64,000 nucleotides of DNA from Ciona savignyi. Taxonomy: Eukaryota > Chordata > Ascidiacea > Phlebobranchia > Cionidae. Below, piece by piece: positions 50,101 through 60,300 of the stretch. The stretch lies in contig CH002016.1 of assembly GCA_000149265.1 (NCBI GenBank), positions 195,308 to 259,307 of the forward strand, in the 5' to 3' direction. The notes below the pieces were generated by a model that ran no database searches, was not told the DNA's origin, and was given only the letters and a program-made list of their open reading frames with translations. Each line of letters opens with the position of its first letter. The first letter of the stretch is position 1. The translations under genes and the position numbers were made by a program.

Positions 50101-53100
50101 TGGTCGCGTTATTGAAACAAAATGCAATGCATTACCATATAAACTATTTGGGACCGCACTGAAGTGGTCCTGATAAAGAGATGGTCGTGTTATCGAGGTA
50201 GTCGCCAAGCGGGGTTCCACTGTATATACTTTAAAACATATGTATAGTAGATATTTATATGTATCTGTTACTTTATTATTTGGTTATATCTACAAGTATA
50301 ATAAAAGCAAAAATATAAAAGCGTCCAACATATTACAGTATTGAAATTTACATTATCCCGAGATTATAGAATTTAAAAACACACTCGTACCGTTCTTTAT
50401 GTCATGTTTCACTTATCACTGCACAGGTGGCTTAGCCATCCATGGACCGAATGCTCTGCATCGTGCGCCGGTGGATTCCAAAGCAGAGCCATCTCGTGTG
50501 TGGAGGACAACTTGTTGGGGTATGGAATGGAAAGTATTGACGATGCCGCCTGCCATAGAGTCCACATCCCGCTCCCCGAGAGCAACAGAAGATGCAATGA
50601 ACATCCTTGTCCAGATTGGATTGCATACCAGTGGTCTCAGGTAGATGCTTTTTCGTAATGACCCGAAGAAGTTTCTGAAAAAGTGTGAGAGCACGCTAAA
50701 CTTTGAAGCATAGCATTATTTGCACGATCTCTTTTTAATCAGGCTTCTGTTCGAACACAAATTACTTTGGTTCAATAACTAGTTCGTTTTTGTAATGTTG
50801 TTTGTATTTAATGTCGCCTTGAATATTTTTTACCGGGCTAGGTTTCGAATCCGTGATGTGTTCGTCATCAAGACCGTTTTATAGTTTGAAATCTGTATAT
50901 GTATCAGTGGCGTTAACCATTCGGCCACTTGGCCGTATCGCCTTGAAGGTTAATTTGTATTGATGTTAAAAATAATGTTTGTTCCCCAGTGTTCAGCAAC
51001 TTGTGGCCCTGGGTGGCGCCATAGAACAGTGCAGTGCGAAAGTCACGAAGGAACCGCAGCATTTAACTGTAATAGGACGACGAAGCCAACGGTTCGGCAG
51101 ATGTGCTTTGAAAGTATGATATGCCCTTTACCAGGTAAATATTTATCTTTAATATATTAAGTTCAATGGCTTTTCGCAGCTGCTGTTCAGTAAAATTCTA
51201 TCGCTTTTGTTAAAGAGAACACAGAAATGTGTTTGTCTCAAAAGTAGCACAAATAGTAGCCTTCGGAATCTTCTACTTGATGACTTTTATCCTTCAATAT
51301 TGTCATTGACTGTTTACGAACACTTGTTTTACTCGAAACAGAACGCTAACTTATTATTTTTAACCCCGGTTAATTCGTTCGGAAAAAATACTAATATAAC
51401 AGTAATTACGTTTGTTTAGATGAAAATCATTTAGTTTCGCATAAAATGAGTAATGGTTAGCTATATTTGCAACACCAATTATTTTCTTTAGGTAGTATTT
51501 TAGGTAAAGCCAATTTTTAGGCTTGCTAACTTAAAAACTTACTCTTAAGCTTGTAAACTTATTTTGCTAACAGCAAATATCAGTCAGGTTCGTGCGCTGG
51601 TTTTTGCTCGTTTTTTTGCCAGGATTTCGGTTAGTAAGGCTCAGGTCGGATTTAGTTTTGCTAGTTTGCCAATTCTTAAAAAAATATTAAACTTAATGTA
51701 ACACAGGCAGTTTTAAAACATCATCACAAAATGCACTTGGTCCTGATTTTCGTGACCTTTTTATTTATTGACACTTCAAGTACAGCAGTTTCATTGTGTC
51801 ACTCGTTTAAATTTATATAAATATCCATATTGTTAGTGCTCAGTGCAGTTTCGTTGCTTTTTTCTTTTTCTGCCATATTATTAACCTTTATAAAGGGCCG
51901 TTTTTTATTTACCTAGCATCTATAGGATAAAAAACAAATTATCATTAAATCATTAGTGCACTTATCAAAATAAAACATGAGTTAAATCAACTGTTACTTG
52001 CATACACTGATTTCAAAGTTATAATTTTTTGCAACATCGAACCCAAAATTTATTCTAGGTAAACACATGTAACATAAAACAAGTTATGTTGTCACCAATG
52101 GTCTATTAATGTTAAATTTCAGGTAGCCGTTTGACCACCGTTACCAAGGAACAAATGTTAGCAGCACGGGTTGCACAAGAAGTCAACTTAATATCGACCA
52201 GGCCCAGGTAATTTTGGTTGCTTTATAAACCCGATTATCCAGATTGTGTGGGCATGAGATGTGTGTATAACCGAATGACGGACGTTGCGTGGACCCAGTG
52301 GATGGATCGGTTGAGCAAAAACTGTTGCAGTGTCTCTTTATCTTATACAACACATTGCAATATATCCAGTAATCCGACAGTGGGCACGAAGTAATTTGTT
52401 GTTTTCCGTGTAATTATTCCCTTTGATGTTATACCCACGGGTGTAGACACTTTTTTGTTAGCGGTTTGTTTTTCACAGATAGTTTTACAAACTTTTTGCT
52501 CTTGTAAATATAAAAGTATAGTTGGACTCGATCTGTTGATACTCACGTAGGATATCTGGTAATTATGTTTATTGCAGCTGGGTTTCTGAAGCGTGGGGAG
52601 AATGTTCTCGAAGCTGTGGACTCGGTGTTTCGACAAGGGAAGTGGTTTGCAAAGCAGTGGCAGAATCAGCTGGTATGTTGGAGACATTACCGGATGATCA
52701 ATGCATCGGAAATAAACCACTATCAGTTCAGGTGATACTTATGTGAACATTTATTAATGATAGCTCTTATTACCCGAAGGAAATACAATAGCCACCAAAG
52801 AACTCTTTGATGGGTTTAAAACTTGTATTGTTATCCAAAAAATGTAAATGCACCATGGCACCTTTGGGTAGACACAAAATTTCATGGGAATTTTTCTAAA
52901 CATATTTAATCTATTACAGCTTCGTTGAAATGGTATGTTTTTTAGCAAAAATTGTAAAAATTTTACTTTACTATTTAATAGCCAGGGATTAACGAGGGAA
53001 ATCCTCTCGAGTTTATATGCTGAGAAGTTTAATGTCGCTCTTTATGTTAAAACGACACTCTATATGTTAAAACGTCATTATAGTTTTGCTAGTAATGAAA

Positions 53101-54188
53101 AAAACATTCTGAATTTATTATTTCGTGATATCTTTCTACAAAATCTATACAAAATTAAAGCATTCTATACATTCTATACTTTTTTTAATTGAAATTAGCT
53201 TAAAATTGAACAACCATTTTTCGCCAGACTAGAATTTCGCTAAGATTACTACATTGCAAAAAGGGGTTATTCCAAAGATCATTACATATATTTTGGGAGG
53301 TTTCAGACGGGTTGTTTTCATAGATTATTTTGACTTTTTGCAAATCATGAATACCAAGTTTGGTTTGGTAATTCTGCTTTCAGAAAAATTCAATCATGTC
53401 AACAATGTTGCATTATAGCGTTGCTCTATGGGTGAATGTGTGTTCGAAGAGGTACCGCATGATATTGAAGGCGAAGATGACACTGATGATTTTGAAGTGG
53501 TCGAGGATTTCTCAGTCTTTAGTCGGGTTATCTATAATTCCCCGGTTCCAATAACAGAAGAAAGATTGGAATCGTTTAACCCAGAGGATTTGCTGCACTT
53601 TGAATGGAGATACGGAGACTTTAGCTCTTGCACGCCAAATTGCGGAAGTGGTAAGTCTTGTAGAGTAATCAATTGTCACGACAAAATTTAATAACAACAG
53701 GTACACCTTAGATAAGTGTTCCCCATACAAACTAATAAATAATTGTGTTTTAACTAATAATAAATTACTGGTGATATATAATTTATTAAGGGTTTTCTCA
53801 GATATAGAAATATTTAAAGGCGTTGTTTTCATACCGTAATTGGTGTTTTCGATTGGACCACTTCCTCCGTCTAAGTGTTAAATGTTTGCTAGTAGACTAT
53901 GATTTTCTAATTTATTTTCGACCTAGGGGTTATCTTATAAATCTGTTTGAAAAGAGGCAATGATCCGTGTATTCAGTAGCCTTTCTTGTTTCAATCGAAA
54001 TATGCGTTTCAACTTCTGGCAGGATTTCAGACTTCTCAACAACATTGTTACCACAAACTTACTGGCGCGATGGTATCGGAAACCCGCTGTGATGTCACAA
54101 TTAGGTTACCTAATAAAACGATCTCCTGCACCAATGACGACCTCTGTGACGTCACAGTCAGAAATATTACCGCTGGAAGTAGATTCAG
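40749..54188 (+). CDS. ADAMTSL1/3-like: ADAMTS-like protein, ADAMTSL1/ADAMTSL3 (punctin) type, exons 1-16
   Basis: Coding exons: 40749-40793, 44079-44150, 45160-45266, 45438-45486, 45703-45936, 47701-47827, 47891-47965, 48028-48200, 48455-48569, 49164-49299, 50427-50640, 50990-51134, 52123-52207, 52578-52731, 53419-53650, 54023-54188. Frame is kept throughout (709 codons plus 2 nt). Order: signal peptide, TSR1 (49-91), cysteine-rich region (92-211), spacer (212-312), TSR2-TSR6. There is no protease domain. Matches to vertebrate ADAMTSL1/3 include ECSRSCGGGSCYRRRVC, CGKCQGDGSTCRL, FYRPLIVFW just before TSR2, and WTECSASCAGGFQSRAISC. A secreted matrix glycoprotein; the family acts in extracellular matrix and microfibrils. 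Weaker downstream exons are listed separately. Exon 1 is inferred from leader quality and splice sites. Confidence 0.88.
40794..44078 (+). other. Intron 1 of ADAMTSL1/3-like gene
   Basis: A 3.3 kb AT-rich intron. The 119-codon plus ORF at 43524-43883 has no recognisable domain. No repeat with defined ends was seen. Confidence 0.5.
45160..45486 (+). other. ADAMTSL1/3-like: TSR1 exons (2 exons)
   Basis: Encodes VNVNDEGKSWSPWSDWSEC with three W-x-x-W tryptophans (W49, W52, W55), then CSRSCGGG (an O-fucose motif) and RDFCEGSSVAYETCENQ. The short second part and the SCYRRRVC spacing are specific to the ADAMTSL1/3 branch. Confidence 0.9.
45703..47827 (+). other. ADAMTSL1/3-like: Cysteine-rich region (2 exons)
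   Basis: Exon 45703-45936 encodes NCPDGSVDYRASQCSFFNN, then LYSWQPV, CALYCTAHGTNITAKLAHQV and LDGTKC...DMCINGECE. Exon 47701-47827 adds SVGCDKKLHSQARNDVCGKC and GDGSTCRLVTGL. All canonical cysteines appear present. An N-glycosylation sequon (NIT) lies in the middle. Confidence 0.9.
45937..47700 (+). other. Intron within the cysteine-rich region
   Basis: A 1.76 kb intron. It includes a weak tRNA A-box-like stretch near 47193 (gaggtggcctaattggtc) without a B box. Nothing else is recognised. Confidence 0.5.
47891..48510 (+). other. ADAMTSL1/3-like: Spacer exons
   Basis: Exons 47891-47965, 48028-48200 and the first half of 48455-48569. They encode VVITIPQDSRRISV, LLLRESNEFDIIVPRR, GIVVEFGAVPSGKEFLDVPG and RYEFYRPLIVFW. 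This is the cysteine-free beta-rich spacer, aligned with vertebrate punctins up to the tryptophan that opens TSR2. Confidence 0.85.
48607..48642. repeat. 18 bp tandem duplication
   Basis: Two copies of cgtccgacttaYtaac at 48607 and 48625 (period 18), shortly after the donor of the TSR2 exon. A small local duplication. Confidence 0.6.
49626..50266. repeat. 27 bp direct repeats flanking the MITE
   Basis: Segments 49626-49652 and 50240-50266 match at 26 of 27 positions, in AT-rich microsatellite DNA on either side of the MITE. They suggest that the element landed inside a tandem AT repeat, or that a larger duplication occurred. Confidence 0.55.
49701..50222. mobile_element. 522 bp MITE with pogo/Tc1-type ends and TA duplication
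   Basis: Starts cagtggaaccacgctt and ends aagcggggttccactg, an inverted repeat of 16 bp with one mismatch. It is flanked by TA on both sides (49699-49700 and 50223-50224), the target duplication of Tc1/mariner/pogo elements. The motif ggtcg[ct]gtta[gt][ct]g recurs at 49747, 49764, 50102 and 50183. No transposase ORF exists, so it is non-autonomous. It lies inside an intron of the ADAMTSL1/3-like gene, in neither exon nor splice site. Confidence 0.85.
50825..50938 (-). repeat. tRNA-derived SINE-like repeat, copy D
   Basis: Minus-strand copy ending just upstream of the TSR4 exon. It has A box gtggccgaatggttaacgcc and B-box-like ggattcgaaacc, then a short A-rich end. Its A box is the closest of the four to a serine or leucine tRNA. 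Confidence 0.68.
52123..54188 (+). other. ADAMTSL1/3-like: Linker, TSR5 and TSR6 exons
   Basis: Exon 52123-52207 is a linker. Exon 52578-52731 and the start of 53419-53650 encode TSR5 (EAWGECSRSCGLGVSTREVV, closing RCSMGEC). An acidic linker of about 55 residues (EGEDDTDDFEVVEDF) leads to TSR6 (FEWRYGDFSSCTPNCGSG), as in vertebrate ADAMTSL1. Exon 54023-54188 closes TSR6. It is odd in carrying two N-glycosylation sequons (NKT, NIT) and a repeated CDVT[IV]R, and its O-fucose motif is lost (CTPNC). Confidence 0.82.
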
Positions 54189-55367
54189 GTAACAAATTGT
54201 TTTATTTTTTCAAAATTGTTTTTATTTTTTTTCCGATCGCTCAAAAATATTTATGAATATAGCGAATCAGTTTAGTTAAAGTTCGGTCGTTCGAACTATA
54301 CCTCTTGCTATTTAAGTTTGTCCTGATGGTAATGCAACTTTCAGTTTGATCGGATTTGTTTGAAGTGTGTCTTATTACGAAATGTTTACTAGTACTTTAA
54401 TATGTACATCCAATAAATGCTATTTTCAACAGAAATAAATATGCCTCTGTCCAACCTTAGAAATGGCTGTATGTGTAATGTTAAGCAGTTTTCTTTCTTT
54501 TATTTAAAACATTTGCAAAATTGTGTGGTGAATAGATCTTATAAGCTTCGCGCTAAATCTTCGTTTTCTTACGGTTGGTTGTGACTTGTTTACATTTAGT
54601 TTTCATTTATACAAAATAAGCCCTTAAAGAATGACAGCCGAGACACAATGATGTTTAAAACCTTTTTAAACGATTATATTCTCTAAATATAATTTATTAA
54701 TGGAATCGAAAACTGCGCCATTAAATAAAAATCAATTGTGTTTTTTTAAATATGGTTTTATACTTGGCCATGAGAGCTCTAAGTTATTTACTCTATGTAA
54801 CAGTGAAATGCAGCAAAAGTTAAAAGTAGATACTCTCATACGAACAGGGAGGCATATATATCTCAGGTCGCAACCCACAACAAATTAAGTATAAACCCGA
54901 CTAAACATCATTTCAAAGACCAGTTGTTCTTATGACCTATACCCTCAAAACAGAGCCCCTTTGTGTGTGATGATGACATAATTTTGTTTCTATTTATAAA
55001 AACGCATTTTGTGGCTAAAAATTAGTTTAGTAAAAGCTTTAACCCAAAGTAGTTTTAAGTGCATCCGCCTAAGGCGCTGGGTAAAGGTTATGCGTATTGC
55101 GAATGGTGAACAATGTCCATATTGTTTAATTTATAAAAAAAAAAACTTATTATTCGTTATGATATATTTCGACAGTTTGGTAATGTACTGTTTAATTTGA
55201 GTATAAAACAAAAAGTGGCCGAGAAAAAATGGCAGTTATGATAAATCTTTGTTTGTAAATAATTTCGCGCATTTTCAACTTGGTTTTATTCCTCTTTGTT
55301 TTCTTTTGTTTTCACCACCCTTCGTTCAAATATGCGGGTTTAACCCAAACAAATCCGCACAATTCAG

Positions 55368-58300
55368 TTATACTCTTCACCATCCATTCGTCTTCACAAC
55401 AATTCCTCCAATCGCGTTTCACAATGTTAAAAATGTCTACATAAGGTAAGGTTTACGCAGGGCTTTTTTTATAAACTGAATAGCCATCGTCCTTTTGAAA
55501 TATGTTGTAAATAACCATGTTTAAAACAGTAACTTCTGTCATACCTATTTTGAGGAGAACAGTTCTAACCTGTTTCATTCACCCTTGTCTTACTCAAGTG
55601 CACATGTGGTGTTAATTCCCAAGGAAACTTTACTATACGTCGTCTATCACCTTAGCTCGCATAGTTCTATTTTTAAATCCTTCAATGTACCATATTTCAA
55701 GACAATAATTATATTTTGGTTGAATACGATTTTTGTTCTGTACTCTTGTTAAAGTTTATAGATATTAAGAGAGATGCTTTAATTGTCGCGAATGTGTCGA
55801 CACGTGAAATTGAAATCTAATAGGACACTTATCTACTAGACCACCCTGCTGTAGGCTATGGCATAATGAAATTTAATTAAGAAGTCGCAGTGACCTTGCG
55901 TTGCCGCTTGGCCTAATGCAATTTCCCATGTCGAACCATGGTTTCCCAACAACGGGAGATCCCTTGATTGACGGCAGTGCACCAATTTCGCTGAAGGGTT
56001 TACGAAATTCATCCGTAGCATTGGCTTAACCTGATCCGAAAACTAGCGCAATATTATTTGCTCAGCTACTTTTCTGAATGCCAACAGTGTATTTAACTGA
56101 AGGGCAGGTGTGTGCCTACAATTCATTTGGATTACGGTATGTTGTGCGTGCCTCTACAGTTAGAACCGGTTTGATAGATTTTGCAGAACGAACAAACAGA
56201 GTTTTTAGATGATTAGGTCAATACCATGCGATTAAAGTTTTATGGAAATTAGAGATTATTTTATTGATTTTTTTCTTAAGATATGCTATCATGTGCACTT
56301 TAGAAAATGATGATAAAATGGCAATCACCCAAGCGACGCACACTGGCAGCATGATTCACTGTGTAAAGGTAATTGCTCGTTATTCAATCTACAAGCAACC
56401 TCTGAAATTTAAGAACGTAAATGGGCCTTTTGAGGCAACAAGTTCAAAACTGTTTCCGAACGCGAAAGTGTGTGCTCTTTCGCTCGCGGACAATTTTTTG
56501 TATTAATTTACACAAATCGGTAGACATCTAGGCGTCCAGGTTTATTGGGGTGGCTTAGGATCGATTTGCTTGTTCGCCGGCATTTCCATTCAGCGGTAGA
56601 TATGTAACAACCAAGGCGTTGTCCGCTTTCCCCCATAGTCCAGTACTTGGATACTTTGTAATAGTTTTGAATAAGGTCATACAGAGAACCCAAATTTAAA
56701 AAGCGCTTAAACCAGGATTAGGATTAGATTCTCTAACGTAGAGAAGTTTGATTGCGCCTAAATCGGCTGAATGTCAGATAGATCGAATCAATGTCAGATT
56801 TGAAGTTGGATAAGAACTGCACCAATGACCGTCTAGGAGGCAAGAGTCTTTCTGAACGAAATCCATCGTTTATTTTTAAATTCTTTAGATTCCTTTGCCA
56901 GACCAGTCCACGTAAGATGTGGTTGCACAATGTGATTAACTCTGTATCAATTAGGAGCGCAAAGAACGCCACAAAAACAATGCCGACTAGACCTGCCAAA
57001 GAAAATGTTAGACCCACGCAGTCGTTTTGGATCCTTTTGAGGAAAAGTGCTCTTCTCTAAAGCGAGACATAAATTTCAGCACATTTTACAAAGTGCTAAG
57101 TATAGGATTTGTGATCATATCTTCCTCTTAAGGCTTTAAGCTGTTTTTCGCCAACTTAATTCTGCAACATTTTTATGTACAGTCAGACCTAATCCGCACA
57201 GTGCTTGTATAAAATTGTAGTTTCTTAGAGCATTGGTTCACACAAAACTTGGCATCGATAGGTTAAAGTATTTTCGGCAGTGGTTTAGCGTTCTCTTTAC
57301 TCTCTGTAGTGGTTGAAAAGGCCAGCCGTGTAGCTTTCTTAATTCCGTAAAACAAACGAAGCGAGGCGGCGCTCGTTTATAAATGACAAGCCGAAGTCTA
57401 TTTAACCTTGTTTGTAAACAGATACAGAGATAGCTAGACAAATATTGCTGATGCTATTACTGCTCTTAGGTTCAGGAAATATTGTCTTCCATTGAAATGT
57501 AACTTTGATGACGAACTACCCAAGAAATTTAAAGACTTGTACCCAGTACATTTGTCTGTTGACAAGCTCCGTAGTTAACCTAATATATTTATTTGCAGTC
57601 TGTTTTATAGTAATAATTTGTTTTAATGATTATGCCCTACTTCGTCAACTGTTTGTTCTTTGTGCTGACATTTCTTACAACATTCAAAACTGCGAGGTGT
57701 GTCCACGAGAGAAGAAATATCAACAGTGGCAATCGACCGCACGTTGGCGCTCGTGTACCGATTCTCAATTTCAGATTGCAGCAACAGTAAGTTTACTTTC
57801 ATAATGGTTTGATAAACATTACACACCTTATATAAACAAGGAGAAAGTATAGATTTTCACCATTTCCTCTGACTGTTATTGTTCCGCTAGCTCATTTATA
57901 AGGTTAACAAAAGAGCCATCGACCTGAAGACAGATATATACACACAGTCTTATGGTGTAACTAATTGCTTAGAGTGCTAAGTGTTAATATTTAACATCTA
58001 AATTCTTGGATTTTTTAAATTTTGCAATAGTGTGTCTTTCTTTTTATATTTACATTTATTTTGGGTTGAAACCCATATATTTCACGTGTTTTTTTGCTAA
58101 CGGAACAAAATAAAACCAAACCACACTCTCTAAAGTAAGTCACGATAACTTACATAAATTATTGTGTGGTATCAAAAGCGTGACTGCTCAAAATAAAACT
58201 AAACATTCAATTAAACTGCTGTATCAGCAAGTGCTGGTGACTTGGTGAACTGAACTTTTGGATTTTACAATCTTGACCGAAGCCAAAATCAATAAAAGCA

Positions 58301-59031
58301 GGTTTTACTGCACTTAATTTCGCATGTTATCCTTCGTTTCAAGGTTTTGCAGTTAAACACATTTCGGATGTCATTCGTTTTCGTTTTCATGACACGGCGT
58401 AGCTTCTACCAGCACGTGACGATTCCTGTACGCACAATTTTTCCCAGGTGTTTCAAACATAAAGATCATGTGTGAAGGAAAAGTTTATTTAAACACACAA
58501 TGCTGTGTATTAGCATATGTAATGCCGGTTACCAATACGGTCCAAAGTCCCTCTCAATAAATCAAAAAAGTTTCCCTGTATGTCTCTACATGTGGTATGC
58601 TATTTTATGTTTTACTAGAAGTGGGTCATATTATAAGCCAGTGTTTTATCACTTGACTGAATCAACCTGCTTTTGTGGCAGCGTTAATTGACTCCATTTG
58701 CTGTTTTAGTCGTGCCCTTCTTTTTGGGCTCCTAATTTTGTGCGCATGTCTTCCGCTGCTGTGGTTGCGAGGTCTCTATTGTTCTATACCGTTTACTAAA
58801 TTTTCTTAAGGCATGATATACGACAATGCCGACCATACACATATCCTGCATTTGAGGTGTGGCCAGTACTGGTTTTGAATCGACGCCGCAAAACGTACAT
58901 TTAATTCATTTTCCACTTTTGGAATCTAACAATTTCGGGGCTCCTGAGAAAACAAAGTGCAGGTTGCGGAGCTTCCGTTATAAAATGCAATGCCAATCCG
59001 CAACCACAACTTTGCGCGGGAAAAATTTCCG
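55368..59031 (+). CDS. ADAMTSL1/3-like: Probable further exons of ADAMTSL1/3-like gene (divergent)
   Basis: Candidate exons 55368-55445, 56281-56368, 57697-57786, 58353-58447, 58811-58856 (or to 58865) and 58949-59031 follow exon 16 with compatible phases at every junction and GT-AG borders. Several acceptors are strong (tttttttcttaag, ggttttgcag). They read AHHP-like beta sequence, YAIMCTLENDDKM, VCPREKKYQQWQSTARWRSC, then RQCRPYTYPAFEVW and KTKCRLRSFRYKMQCQS. The spaced W..W..C and the C..RYKMQC hint at TSRs that have lost cysteines. Vertebrate relatives have TSRs here. The chain was assembled by phase alone, so individual exons may be wrong. Confidence 0.35.
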
Positions 59032-59666
59032 GTATGTTGCTGACAGACCATGTTTTGCAGCTTCCGTTTACTTCATACTTTTTGAAATAGATTGGGTTTT
59101 TAATTATTAGGGCCATCCTCTCGTTATCCTTCACTGAAATAGCAATATATTAGCATCAATTCAAATTCTAAAGTCACTTCACTATATGCGTTGTATTTTC
59201 ACATTGAACTGGACCTTTAAAACGGCTCAGCGTAATGACCAAATCCGTATGCATTTATTACACAGTTTAAATGGCAAAGTGATCTCTCGCGGCTACAGTG
59301 ACACAATGAATCATTGATCTCAATCCTTCGCTGTGGCTTTGCATTCATAACTGCGGATTAGCATTATGCTATAATACTTTTCCACTTGGCGAATTACTCA
59401 TAGTCTGCCAATACCATCACAAATGGGACAACCTCTCGACCAAAGCACATTCTTAAAAGTGTAAGGTTTCAACTTCAAATAGTTTTGCACAGATTTTGGG
59501 ATTTACTGGCGCCTAGGTTGAACGAAAGTGGAAAGTCATAGGGCACCCTGCAAATTAGACCGAAATATCTTTTCGTGTGCGATAAACCGACGCAGATTTC
59601 CTTGGATTTGTGCGTTTTCTATGGTTTTGTGGAACTTAGGAGTGTTATAAAACCGGTACTTTGCAG

Positions 59667-60300
59667 TATGGAAACATGCCACATAGCAATCAAAAATCTG
59701 AGGCAACCCAGACTAGTATAAACGGTTATCGTTACAATTCTTATTCATGTGGTGAAGTAAGACATGGTGTTTTACGAGAAGTCAGATCGCGTGCAAGGCC
59801 TTGTTTTTTTCTTCGAATGTCCGGGTACGAAGTGTACAAACACCGGTATACTGTTTGATTTCACACGTCATTCAGACCCCCCGTACCATTGCTAAGTTCG
59901 TTGGCTTGCTCTAATCGTAAATCCTATTGTATTTTAACGACTCTACACTCGGCCAATGCGAAGTAAGCCATGGCCTTACGATTGCAGCACTTACCATGCA
60001 AAAAGTCGCAGTCGTACACAATACACTGGGCTTATCAATGTTACGCAGTCATTTGTTTCATTCGAAATGGGCATTCGTTTCCGGTGCAACACGTCAAACT
60101 ATACGTCGACCTGTTCTGGAAATACCATGACATTTCCCGCTCCGTTCATTGACCGGCGGTTTGGCGTTTCTCACAAATTTCATTGCGATTTCATGGTTTT
60201 CCGTCGAAATACTTTTCTAGTTCAATTACTATATGTTATACAAAAAAAGCATTTTAGAAATAAAGAAAATGATCGGTATTGCCACGAAAGCAGTATCTAA
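59667..60300 (+). other. Candidate exon region of ADAMTSL1/3-like gene
   Basis: An exon from 59667 (acceptor ctttgcag) would read METCHIAIKNLRQPRL up to a weak donor at 59716. This resembles the fourth-cysteine segment of a TSR. Around 59970-60130 an open frame reads PWPYDCSTYHAKSRSRTQ and then RFRCNTSNYTSTC. It is cysteine- and N-glycosylation-bearing, but has no convincing donor. Splicing is unresolved. Confidence 0.25.

Larger units (their letters stand above)
48511..51134 (+). other. ADAMTSL1/3-like: TSR2, TSR3 and TSR4 exons
   Basis: TSR2 spans exons 48455-48569 and 49164-49299 (CPVTCGAGMRFIRPIC). TSR3 is 50427-50640 (WTECSASCAGGFQSRAISC, close to the vertebrate sequence). TSR4 is 50990-51134 (CSATCGPGWRHRTVQC). 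All three keep the CxxS/TC O-fucose motif and WxxW-type tryptophans where expected. Confidence 0.88.

Noticed and set aside
57599-57786. Longer exon version starting at 57599 (acceptor atttgcag)
   Set aside because: It would add a hydrophobic, membrane-like segment in the middle of a secreted protein and needs an incompatible phase. The 57697 start fits better.
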